Assembly: GCA_937888725.1 (NCBI GenBank)
Contig: CALARE010000003.1
Coordinates: forward strand, 1-11,836
Length of the DNA stretch: 11,836 nucleotides
DNA from: an uncultured Alphaproteobacteria bacterium
GTDB taxonomy: Bacteria; Pseudomonadota; Alphaproteobacteria; CAAHEQ01; UBA3637
Reading direction: 5' to 3'
This document shows positions 1 through 6,510 of the stretch, piece by piece; the stretch's first letter is position 1, and each line of letters begins with the position of its first letter. The notes under the pieces are model-generated. The model was not told the DNA's origin. It saw only the letters and a program-made list of their open reading frames with translations, and did no database searches. A program made the position numbers and the translations under genes.

Positions 1-289
<289 letters not shown>

Positions 290-303
290 TATTATTTTCC
301 TTA

Positions 304-313
304 ACTGATCAGT
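304..313. repeat. 10-bp palindrome just upstream of the tuf ribosome binding site
   Basis: ACTGATCAGT is a perfect palindrome, and its flanks extend the symmetry imperfectly to TTAA on both sides. On the tuf strand it ends a few bases before the AAGGA ribosome binding site. In RNA it could form a small hairpin next to the site. A regulatory role is inference only. Confidence 0.4.
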
Positions 314-316
314 GTT

Positions 317-344
317 AAAAAATGAAAATCCCACGATGGGATTT
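317..344 (-). terminator. Terminator-like hairpin between tRNA-Gly and tuf
   Basis: On the minus strand, AAATCCCA and TGGGATTT form a perfect 8-bp stem with a 3-nt loop (326-344), followed by TCATTTTTT. It lies after the tRNA-Gly 3' end and before tuf. It resembles a leaky intrinsic terminator or a processing hairpin. Since tuf has no obvious promoter of its own in the 62-bp gap, partial read-through is the likely arrangement (inference). Confidence 0.5.
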
Positions 345-351
345 CGTTAAA

Positions 352-425
352 TGGAGCGGGTGAAGGGAATCGAACCCTCGTAGTCAGCTTGGAAGGCTGG
401 AGCTTTACCATTAAGCTACACCCGC
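352..425 (-). tRNA. tRNA-Gly (anticodon TCC)
   Basis: A 74-nt tRNA with the CCA end encoded. The acceptor stem pairs GCGGGTG with CACCCGC, the discriminator base is T, and the T arm is GAGGG-TTCGATT-CCCTT. The anticodon loop CTTCCAA gives anticodon TCC, which reads GGA and GGG. It follows tRNA-Tyr by 20 nt in the same transcript and precedes tuf. The tyr-gly-tuf order is like the tufB operon of other Proteobacteria, but the tRNA-Thr genes found there in E. coli are absent. Confidence 0.97.
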
Positions 426-445
426 ACATCAGTCGGGTTCGTCCT

Positions 446-531
446 TGGTGGAAGGGGAAAGATTCGAACTTTCGTAGACATAAGTCGGCAGATTTACAGT
501 CTGCTGCCATTAACCACTCGGCCACCCTTCC
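446..531 (-). tRNA. tRNA-Tyr (anticodon GTA)
   Basis: An 86-nt class II tRNA with a long variable arm and an encoded CCA. The acceptor stem is GGAAGGG/CCCTTCC with discriminator A. The anticodon stem-loop GCAGA-CTGTAAA-TCTGC gives anticodon GTA, and the T arm is GAAAG-TTCGAAT-CTTTC. It is the first gene of the tRNA-tuf unit, about 40 nt from the predicted transcription start. Confidence 0.97.
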
Positions 532-577
532 ATCTTTCGGACGGACAACTTACACCAACCTCTGTGCAAGTAGGGCT

Positions 578-606
578 ATTATGCCTCTAAAAAGTGAACT
601 TGTCAA
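578..606 (-). promoter_or_regulatory. Near-consensus sigma-70 promoter of the tRNA-Tyr/tRNA-Gly/tuf operon
   Basis: On the minus strand a perfect -35 TTGACA (601-606) is separated by exactly 17 bp from CATAAT (578-583), one mismatch from the -10 consensus. The bases after the -10 (AGCCC) are GC-rich, as in stringently controlled stable-RNA promoters. The predicted start is near 571. It is one of the strongest promoters in the window, as expected for this operon. Confidence 0.85.
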
Positions 607-668
607 GCACTTTTTTAAAAATTTAGTAACTCTTTATTTTTTATAGCAAAATAATCCCTTTTAAGAAA

Positions 669-2408
669 TTATTTTAACCTTTCGAGCAATTCTTTTTCCA
701 CTTCAGGCGTCAAATCATATTTAAGAGCCAATGCTTTTTCATACTGACTAAGAGCTTCACGCTCACGACCAAGTGCTTTATAAATATCGCCTAAATGCAT
801 ATTTGCAACGGAACTAGCCCCCATTAAATCTACAGCCTTTTCCGCTAAAACCAAGGCATCAGCATATCGCTGTTTCTTATAATATGCTAAAGCAAGCGAA
901 TCCATAATTTCTGGTGCGTCTGGCTGTAATTTATGAGCCTTTTCCAAGAAAAGCGTCGCTTCATCAATATGCATATCCCTTTCAAGCCAAGCATATGCCA
1001 AATAATTTAACACAGAGGCATCCTCAGAATTCAACATTAAACAAGCTCTCATATTCTTCTCAAATTCTGAAAATTTATTTTCCTTTAAATAGCAAACACC
1101 TGTTTCAAAATAGATATCTTGCATATTTGATATACCCATTTTTTCCAACAAAGAAATTGTTTTATTATAAAATGGCAATGCCTCTTTACAGTTACCCATT
1201 TCCTTATGACTATTTGCTATCAAAGAATTTAACATAAAATTATTTCTATTTCTAGAAAGCAAGTCATTAAAAACTCTTAATGCCTCAGAATAATTTTTTT
1301 CTTTCAAATACAAGTTACCTTGTTTATAAAGTATAATATCTGAACGATTAGAATCACGCCATAATTCGCTATAAATACGGTGTGACGTTGCATAATATCC
1401 CAATCTTTCCAAACTTTCAGCCAACCATATTTTAGCAAGATTATGTTTGTCATTCAAATATAGTGAAACATTCACTATAAATGCTGCCAGTTCATATCGC
1501 TCAGACGCATTTATCCCCCATGAATAAAAAAGCTCCGATATCCCTTCAGCTGGCGTTTTAATTGCTGGCATTCCTACTTGCTCAATCACATCATGAAGCA
1601 AAGGCGATTCATCTAATACTTTTGTGTATTTTAATAAAAATCGATTATTAATACTCCATTTTTTTTGTCTTTCAAAAAATTCACGCCCAGATACAAGAGC
1701 CGTCCAAGAAGCAATTCCTGAAATATCAGCTATTTTTGCATAATATTTTTCAGCCTCTTGTGTATCACCCAAATAATCCAAAATCATAGCGGTGTGATAT
1801 ATTCTTAAATGCGTTGAAAACTCATCCTTTCCCATTTTAGATAAAATATCAAGTGCAGCCTTTTTATCTTTTAAACCAGCATACACCCACGCAAGTAAAG
1901 GACGCTCATATAAATCTTCGATTTTATCTTTATCCGTATGTAATATTGTCTTTGCCCGTTCATAATTTTGTTCTTTAACCGCTTGGGCAATCTTAATATA
2001 TCGTGAAAAAAAGAACTGAGAATCATTGTTTGTATCACCTGTATAAAAATCAAGCAACTTATCAACATTTCCATACACCCCTTCTAACAGATATAAATCT
2101 TTTGCCAATTTAGGATCTTCTGGATCTGCATGATATGCTTTTCTCAAATAAAACAGACTCTCCTCAAAATTTCCATCTTGCTTTGCGGTCATACCCGCCC
2201 AAAAGGCACCAATATTGATATCATTTGGCACTGCACGTGTTGTTTTAAAAAAATTTTTAAATTCTTCAAGTTCTGCATCTACAGCTTTTGCCTGTACAAT
2301 TGATGTGGTGTGATTTAACCAATCTTCCATCTTGTTTGATACAGATTTATGAAAAAACGCACTTAAAAGAACACCACAAGCAATAAAACCATAAAATAAC
2401 TTTTTCAT
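669..2408 (-). CDS. Exported or membrane-anchored TPR-repeat protein
   Basis: A 579-residue protein. Residues 1-20 form a basic start plus a hydrophobic segment, so it is probably secreted to the periplasm or anchored by its N terminus. The rest is helical and TPR-like. A first repeat lies at about 66-95. A clear C-terminal array covers about 322-565, with repeats near 356-390, 393-425, 430-463, 466-497, 500-530 and 534-565 carrying the usual G/Y/A/P positions. TPR arrays bind partner proteins; the partner here is unknown. No enzymatic motif is seen. The gene diverges from the uracil-DNA-glycosylase homologue with a gap of about 85 bp. The ATG at 2406-2408 has a weak GGGATGATAAG leader. Only an AT-only 8-bp stem (648-675) follows the stop, so termination is unclear. 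Confidence 0.85.
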   Translation of the reverse strand: MKKLFYGFIACGVLLSAFFHKSVSNKMEDWLNHTTSIVQAKAVDAELEEFKNFFKTTRAVPNDINIGAFWAGMTAKQDGNFEESLFYLRKAYHADPEDPKLAKDLYLLEGVYGNVDKLLDFYTGDTNNDSQFFFSRYIKIAQAVKEQNYERAKTILHTDKDKIEDLYERPLLAWVYAGLKDKKAALDILSKMGKDEFSTHLRIYHTAMILDYLGDTQEAEKYYAKIADISGIASWTALVSGREFFERQKKWSINNRFLLKYTKVLDESPLLHDVIEQVGMPAIKTPAEGISELFYSWGINASERYELAAFIVNVSLYLNDKHNLAKIWLAESLERLGYYATSHRIYSELWRDSNRSDIILYKQGNLYLKEKNYSEALRVFNDLLSRNRNNFMLNSLIANSHKEMGNCKEALPFYNKTISLLEKMGISNMQDIYFETGVCYLKENKFSEFEKNMRACLMLNSEDASVLNYLAYAWLERDMHIDEATLFLEKAHKLQPDAPEIMDSLALAYYKKQRYADALVLAEKAVDLMGASSVANMHLGDIYKALGREREALSQYEKALALKYDLTPEVEKELLERLK

Positions 2409-2441
2409 CTTATCATCCCACCCATTAGAAAAAACTTTACT

Positions 2442-2461
2442 TTTTATGTTATTTTATGTTA
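2442..2461. repeat. Tandem 10-bp direct repeat in the TPR/UDG divergent gap
   Basis: TTTTATGTTA occurs twice in tandem in the intergenic gap between the divergent TPR and glycosylase-like genes. It could be promoter sequence for either gene or a low-complexity accident. Confidence 0.4.
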
Positions 2462-2491
2462 TCATCATTTTATAAAAAAAAGAAGAAAAAA

Positions 2492-3280
2492 ATGAATAGC
2501 TATACAATTTTAAAATGGTACCAGTTGTCAAACATCACAGAAATCATTGGTGAAATTGCCATTGATCGTTTTGAACTGTTAAAAAAACAACAAGAAGAAA
2601 GAGTTTCAACTTCTTTACTTTCAAATGAAAAACAAATTGAACCCAAACAAACCCTGCAAGAACTTACATCTTCTTTTGTTGCTCAAGCTGAACAATTATC
2701 TAATCAATGTCAATCTATTGCTGAATTAAAAACAGCACTAAATAGTTTTGACGCAATTTCTCTTAAGAAAACAGCTCTCAACACCTTTACTGGTGTTGGA
2801 AAAGAAACAAATCCACTTGTTTTTTGCGTTTTTGATGCTCCTAAAGCACCAGCAGATAAATCAGGAAATTTATTTGATGGCCCTAATGGTATATTGATGC
2901 AAAAAATGCTTGCAGCAATTCAATTATCTTGCCAAAACAGTTTTATTGCTCCTTTCATTCCTTGGCGTTTGCCTGGGGATAGAAAACCAACACAAACCGA
3001 AGAATGTGTTTGTACCCCATTTTTAAAAAAACAAATAGAGTTAACCAATCCAGATTTTATTCTTGCTTTTGGTTCACTTTCAACTCGTGTATTGTTTGGT
3101 GTTGAAAGCATTTCAAAAGCAAGGCAACAAAAATTGTCCTATCAATTAAAAAATAAAACCATTCCTGCTATTGTAACATTTGGACCAGATTTGGTTTCTG
3201 TTTCACAAACATCTCGTAAAAATGCATGGGATGACCTAAAAAAATTGGCACAATTAATACAAGAAAAAATATCAAACTAA
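2492..3280 (+). CDS. Uracil-DNA glycosylase family 4-like protein, active-site motifs degenerate
   Basis: A 262-residue member of the uracil-DNA glycosylase superfamily, closest in layout to the family 4 type. The fold signature is clear: KSGNLFDGPNGILMQKML (123-140) matches the D-x-x-G-x-P-F-x-G-P-x-G-x-L-L-x-x-M-L block, and PWRLPGDRKPT (157-167) matches W-R-P-P-G-N-R-T-P-T. CTPFL (174-178) and a C-terminal NAWDDLK (244-250) also fit. Two catalytic motifs are altered. The usual G-E-A-P-G reads FDAPKAP (114-120), and the H-P-S/A of motif 3 is replaced by FGPD (230-233). Most Fe-S cysteines are also not visible. It may therefore bind DNA without excising uracil. I start at the ATG at 2492, after AAGAAG. 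An upstream in-frame ATG at 2456 would add a poly-lysine stretch that is really the purine-rich ribosome binding region. serS follows after 17 bp, probably in the same transcript. Confidence 0.8.
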   Translation: MNSYTILKWYQLSNITEIIGEIAIDRFELLKKQQEERVSTSLLSNEKQIEPKQTLQELTSSFVAQAEQLSNQCQSIAELKTALNSFDAISLKKTALNTFTGVGKETNPLVFCVFDAPKAPADKSGNLFDGPNGILMQKMLAAIQLSCQNSFIAPFIPWRLPGDRKPTQTEECVCTPFLKKQIELTNPDFILAFGSLSTRVLFGVESISKARQQKLSYQLKNKTIPAIVTFGPDLVSVSQTSRKNAWDDLKKLAQLIQEKISN

Positions 3281-3297
3281 CAGAAGGAATTAAAAAA

Positions 3298-4572
3298 ATG
3301 CTTGATATCAAATTTATCCGTGAAAACCCTGATATTGTCAAAAAAACATTGGCAGAAAAATGTTTAACATTAGATGTCGATGAACTCTTGGCAATTGATA
3401 AAAAAATCATTCAAATCAAACAATTGATGGAAGCTGAGTTACAAAAAAGAAATGCTTTAAGCAAAGAAATGCCTAAAGCGAGCCCTGAAAGAAAAGAAGA
3501 AATTAAAGAACTTTCAAAAAACTCTGGCCAACAAGCGGCTAGCTATGCTGAAGAGTTAAAACCACTCGAAGAACAATTTAAATCAATGATGGGAATGACA
3601 CCAACTATCCCTGCGCCAGATGTTCCTCGTGGCACAAGTGAAGATGAAAATGTTGTTATCCGACAAGTGGGCGAAAAACCAACGTTTGATTTTGAATTAA
3701 AAGATCATGTTGAATTGATGGATTTAAATAACTGGGGTGAATTTAAAAAAATATCTCAAATTTGTGGCAGCCGTACTGTTGGTATTAAAGGTGAACTTCT
3801 TCAATTAGAAATGGCATTATGGCAATTCACAATCAACAAGTTAATGACAAAAGGTTTTACTGTAATGAGCGTTCCATCACTCTCCTTTGAGAACGCATTT
3901 TATCATACAGGCCACTTTCCTTTTGATTATGACTCTGTTTATTCTATTCCAAAAGACAATCTTTATTTAGCAGGAACCGCTGAGGTTATTTTAAACAGCA
4001 TTCATGCTGGAGATATTTTAAAAGAATCAGATCTTCCCATTATGTATGCGGGATTTTCCCCTTGTTTTAGACGTGAGGCGGGTGCAGCTGGAAAAGACAC
4101 TCGTGGACTTATTCGTGTCCATCAATTTAGTAAAGTTGAACAATATATTATCTGTAAAGCTGATGTAGCTGAATCGGATAAAATGCACCAATTTATCTTA
4201 CAAAATGCTGAAGAAGTTATGCAAGAAATGGAAATCCCATACCAAATCATTGCAAATTGTACTGGTGATATGGGGGCTGGAAAATATCGTATGAATGATA
4301 TTGAAGCATGGTGTCCAGGACAAAATCAATACAGAGAAACACATAGCTGTTCCTCCTTATTAGATTGGCAGGCAAGACGGACAAATATCCGCTATCGAGA
4401 AGATGAAACTGGCAAGGTAAAATATGCTTACACATTAAACAATACAGGTCTTGCAACACCGCGTGTACTCGTTGCTTTTATTGAAAATCATCAACAAGCA
4501 GATGGTTCCGTTCGTATTCCCAAAGCACTCCAACCTTATATGGGTGGTAAAACAAAAATCGGCGGAAAATAA
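3298..4572 (+). CDS. serS: Seryl-tRNA synthetase
   Basis: SerRS charges tRNA-Ser with serine using ATP. The protein has 424 residues, the usual bacterial length. The N-terminal coiled-coil arm that grips tRNA-Ser spans about 27-100. The class II core follows: TAEV (227-230), motif 2 FRREAGAAGKDTRGLIRVHQ (257-276), then ETHSCSSLLDWQARRTNIRYR (347-367). Motif 3 contains NTGLATPRVLVAF (382-394) and the segment IENHQQADGSVRIP. Motif 3 reads GLATPR rather than the GLAVGR common in proteobacterial SerRS, and ETHSCS replaces EISSCS. The enzyme may thus belong to a different SerRS clade (inference). AGAAGG lies about 10 nt before the ATG. A strong terminator follows at 4587-4616. Confidence 0.96.
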   Translation: MLDIKFIRENPDIVKKTLAEKCLTLDVDELLAIDKKIIQIKQLMEAELQKRNALSKEMPKASPERKEEIKELSKNSGQQAASYAEELKPLEEQFKSMMGMTPTIPAPDVPRGTSEDENVVIRQVGEKPTFDFELKDHVELMDLNNWGEFKKISQICGSRTVGIKGELLQLEMALWQFTINKLMTKGFTVMSVPSLSFENAFYHTGHFPFDYDSVYSIPKDNLYLAGTAEVILNSIHAGDILKESDLPIMYAGFSPCFRREAGAAGKDTRGLIRVHQFSKVEQYIICKADVAESDKMHQFILQNAEEVMQEMEIPYQIIANCTGDMGAGKYRMNDIEAWCPGQNQYRETHSCSSLLDWQARRTNIRYREDETGKVKYAYTLNNTGLATPRVLVAFIENHQQADGSVRIPKALQPYMGGKTKIGGK

Positions 4573-4586
4573 AAATTTTCAAAGAC

Positions 4587-4616
4587 TAAAAAAGGCGGTT
4601 TTAAACCGCCTTTTTT
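4587..4616 (+). terminator. Intrinsic terminator after serS
   Basis: GGCGGTT and AACCGCC form a 7-bp GC-rich stem with loop TTA (4594-4610), followed by TTTTTT and preceded by an A run. It ends the glycosylase-homologue/serS transcript. The A run means it could also work on the minus strand. Confidence 0.92.
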
Positions 4617-4623
4617 ATGTTTA

Positions 4624-4791
4624 TTAAGGTATTAATCTGATTTGTAGATTAAGCTTGACTTCTTGTTGATCACCATTGCAATATAAAACACCAAATTTAT
4701 GCCTTGTTGTACTTGGTGTATCTAAGTATGCATTATTTAGCAAATACGTTTTTAATTCATTCAACAATTTTTGATGAAAGGGATTTGCAAT
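4624..4791 (-). pseudogene. Possible remnant of an unidentified gene (55 codons, no convincing start)
   Basis: The minus strand is open for 55 codons between stops. The translation begins IANPFHQKLLNELKTYLLNN and ends in QIRLIP. It looks protein-like, with balanced composition and charged helical and strand-like stretches, but there is no ATG and no ribosome binding site. Upstream, the same frame continues with KSISLFVYRLK before the stop at 4792-4794. It could be the tail of a decayed gene or a chance open frame; I do not recognise the family. The rest of 4617-4832 shows nothing else I can support. Confidence 0.22.
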
Positions 4792-4832
4792 TTACTTTAA
4801 ACGATAAACGAAAAGAGAGATTGATTTTAGAC

Positions 4833-4861
4833 TTTACATTTCTATCATTTTAATATAAAAT
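4833..4861 (+). promoter_or_regulatory. Sigma-70-like promoter for the structured RNA / outer-membrane protein transcript
   Basis: TTTACA (4833-4838) and TAAAAT (4856-4861) are each one base from consensus and are separated by exactly 17 bp. The predicted start is at about 4869, the first G of the first hairpin of the structured RNA below. Confidence 0.7.
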
Positions 4862-4868
4862 CAAGAAT

Positions 4869-5067
4869 GGACAAGGTGATGTCTTGTCTGAGGTGTGGAA
4901 ACCTCTGAGCATGCGTCATAGTGTAATGACGTAAAATTTTGCACGCTTTTCAGTCTTTATGAGACTGGAAGGCGGTAAAATAAGCGTTTACGCAAATATA
5001 TCGCACTATTTCATGCTAGTAGTTTCCAACTTCCAGTCGCCCTCATCAGGCGATTTATTTTTTATTT
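4869..5067 (+). ncRNA. Unassigned structured RNA of about 185-195 nt: leader of the outer-membrane protein gene or independent small RNA
   Basis: The segment is dense in inverted repeats that nest without conflict. A 5' hairpin pairs GACAAG (4870-4875) with CTTGTC (4883-4888). An outer helix pairs TGGAAAC (4896-4902) with GTTTCCA (5022-5028). Inside it AGCATG (4908-4913) pairs with CATGCT (5012-5017). This encloses two arms. One is CGTCAT/ATGACG (4914-4931). The other pairs TTTGC and CGCTT (4938-4948) with AAGCG and GCAAA (4982-4996) and is capped by CAGTCT/AGACTG (4951-4967). A terminator stem (5037-5053) and U-rich tail follow. No open frame is evident. It matches no riboswitch, 6S, SRP, RNase P or tmRNA signature that I know. 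Its position 15 nt before the ORF below suggests a leader, but release as a free RNA at the terminator is equally possible. Confidence 0.6.
5037..5067 (+). terminator. Intrinsic terminator or attenuator at the end of the structured RNA
   Basis: TCGCC (5037-5041) pairs with GGCGA (5049-5053) around a 7-nt loop, followed by a T-rich run to 5067. It lies between the predicted promoter and the ribosome binding site of the outer-membrane protein gene, so that gene needs read-through or another promoter. Confidence 0.7.
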
Positions 5068-5081
5068 AAAAGGAAGTTAAA

Positions 5082-5681
5082 ATGAAAAAAATATTATTAT
5101 TGGGGGCTATTTCTCTCTTTTGTTTAAATGCAAATGCACAAACAAACAGTAACAATCTAAAAACATATATGAGTGGAAAAGTTAAGTATGTTATGATGGA
5201 CGCTGATGTAACATATCGAGATTTTTATGGGACAACGATGGATGAAGATGTTGCAGGGGCAAGTATTGCACTTGGTATGTCTTTAAACAATCGTGATACG
5301 GGGCTTTTTCGGTTTGAAGCAGAATATAACAAAAATGATGTTTCAACAAAGCAATATTCAAACTCTATAGATTTAGAACTTGACACACAAGCCGTTATGT
5401 TTAATACATATTACCACCTACCAACAGGTTCAGCATTAACCCCATATATCGGGTTTGGCTTTGGTGCTGCACATGTGAAAGGAAAAGCCTCTCGTATTGG
5501 TGAGATAAAAAAGACAAATTTTGCTTGGCAAATGGGAACTGGTATATCCTATGATCTAACAGAAAATTTTGCATTGGATTTAGGATATCGATATATGGAT
5601 TATGGTGATTTTGAAAAATATGGCGTCAATATAGACACAAGAACTCATGAATTTTATACAGGGATTCGTATATCATTTTAA
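5082..5681 (+). CDS. Small outer-membrane beta-barrel protein (opacity/OmpA-barrel-like)
   Basis: A 199-residue protein with a classic signal peptide, MKKILLLGAISLFCLNANA, cleaved before Q20. The mature ~180 residues fit an eight-stranded barrel of the outer-membrane beta-barrel family. Alternating strands lie at about 31-38, 59-69, 74-82, 98-112, 120-131 (PYIGFGFGAA), 145-157, 163-173 (LDLGYRYMDYG) and 188-199. The last residue is F, the usual insertion signal for the BAM machinery. LGYRYMDYGDF is typical of opacity or surface-antigen barrels. The function may be structural, adhesive or a narrow pore; it cannot be narrowed further. AAGGAAG lies about 6 nt before the ATG. The gene sits behind the structured RNA and terminator described above, so its expression may be controlled by attenuation. 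It converges on the cation exporter gene. Confidence 0.85.
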   Translation: MKKILLLGAISLFCLNANAQTNSNNLKTYMSGKVKYVMMDADVTYRDFYGTTMDEDVAGASIALGMSLNNRDTGLFRFEAEYNKNDVSTKQYSNSIDLELDTQAVMFNTYYHLPTGSALTPYIGFGFGAAHVKGKASRIGEIKKTNFAWQMGTGISYDLTENFALDLGYRYMDYGDFEKYGVNIDTRTHEFYTGIRISF

Positions 5682-5708
5682 TATAAAAAGGGGGTGGATA
5701 TCCACCCC
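5682..5708 (-). terminator. Terminator in the convergent gap, best oriented for the cation exporter gene
   Basis: GGGGTGGATATCCACCCC (5691-5708) is a perfect 18-bp palindrome. On the minus strand it is followed by CTTTTTATATT, a proper U tract. On the plus strand it is followed only by TATCTAAC, so termination of the barrel gene there would be weaker. Confidence 0.8.
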
Positions 5709-5711
5709 TAT

Positions 5712-6386
5712 CTAACATTTCATATCAACTAATTCCTTTATCGTATGTTTGAGTAATCCAATCGCCCAACGCAAAATAAGAATACCACCCAATACACCAA
5801 CAATAGAATCTAAATATAGAATGTTATAAAATTTACCAATACACAAAGCTATAATTGCCAAAACAGATGTGAGTGCATCTGCCAAAATATGGTAATAAGC
5901 TGCTTTAAAATTATAATCATCTTTGTCATGATGATGGTGTTTCCCATTATCGAGATGAGAATGCTCATGCCCCATAATCAAAATACAAACAACATTCACA
6001 ATCAAACCAATAGTCGCAACCAAAATTGCTTCATCAAACAAAATTTTCATTGGATTAAAAACACGTTCAAACGCCTCAACAATAATCCAAAATCCAGTCA
6101 ACCCCAAAAATAAAGAGCTTGTATATGCTGCAAGTGTCCCGATTTTATGTGGACCATTTGGAAATAGTGGTGATTGTGCAAAAGTTCGAATCAAAATATA
6201 TGCAACAAAGGTTAAACCAAGTGCTAATACATGCGTCCCCATATGGTAACCATCTGCTAACAATGCCATTGAATGTGTAAAATAACCATATGTAATTTCA
6301 GCCACCATAGCAACAAGTGTAAAAAGAATCACAATAAGTGTCTTTTTTTCATTTTTAGCCGTGATATTATGTTGATGTTGATGCAT
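5712..6386 (-). CDS. dmeF: Cation diffusion facilitator exporter, DmeF-like, lacking the C-terminal domain
   Basis: An inner-membrane metal/proton antiporter of the CDF family. The closest pattern I know is DmeF, which exports Co2+ and Ni2+. About six membrane segments are visible. The metal site is formed by D45 and H48 in ADGYHMGTH (TM2) and by H166 and D170 in HILADALTSVLAI (TM5). A His-rich cytoplasmic loop, GHEHSHLDNGKHHHHDKDD (139-157), and an N-terminal HQHQH are typical metal-collecting segments. At 224 residues it is short: the protein stops at ELVDMKC right after TM6, whereas DmeF proteins usually continue with a cytoplasmic domain of about 80 residues. The perfect terminator directly after the stop suggests a stable short form rather than a cut by the window. 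AAAGGAG lies 6 nt before the ATG. The metal specificity is inferred from family resemblance. Confidence 0.85.
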   Translation of the reverse strand: MHQHQHNITAKNEKKTLIVILFTLVAMVAEITYGYFTHSMALLADGYHMGTHVLALGLTFVAYILIRTFAQSPLFPNGPHKIGTLAAYTSSLFLGLTGFWIIVEAFERVFNPMKILFDEAILVATIGLIVNVVCILIMGHEHSHLDNGKHHHHDKDDYNFKAAYYHILADALTSVLAIIALCIGKFYNILYLDSIVGVLGGILILRWAIGLLKHTIKELVDMKC

Positions 6387-6460
6387 TGCTAACTCCTTTT
6401 AAATAACCATAGCTTAATTTTATTTATATCACAATGAAAAGTTGCTTTCCAGATAAATTA

Positions 6461-6488
6461 AATCGCCCAAGATTATGCTTGAGCGATT
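6461..6488 (-). terminator. Terminator after the HAD phosphatase gene
   Basis: On the minus strand an 11-bp stem (AATCGCTCAAG with CTTGGGCGATT, one G-U pair) with a 6-nt loop is followed by TTAATTTATC, a moderate U-rich tail. It separates the HAD gene from the downstream exporter gene. Confidence 0.65.
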
Positions 6489-6510
6489 GTATATTATTAA
6501 AAATTATATC

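Noticed and set aside
389..646. Open frame of 85 codons on the plus strand across the two tRNA genes
   Set aside because: It is antisense to tRNA-Gly and tRNA-Tyr and their promoter, has no ribosome binding site, and is explained by the RNA genes.
648..675. AT-only inverted repeat at the end of the TPR gene
   Set aside because: An 8-bp stem of A-T pairs only, with a 12-nt loop and overlap with the stop codon, is too weak to call as a terminator.
2456..2491. In-frame ATG at 2456 that would extend the UDG homologue by 12 residues
   Set aside because: The extension is mostly lysine encoded by an A-rich run containing the ribosome binding site; the ATG at 2492 fits the family start and has AAGAAG upstream.
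4904..4914. CTCTGAGCATG as a thiamine (TPP) riboswitch CTGAGA element
   Set aside because: Only a short similarity; the ACCTGA...GG(T/A)TAATACCAGCG part of the TPP motif is missing.
4869..5053. Structured RNA as 6S, SRP, RNase P, tmRNA or a known riboswitch
   Set aside because: None of the conserved core sequences I know for these families is present, and the ends do not pair as in 6S. Rfam was not available.
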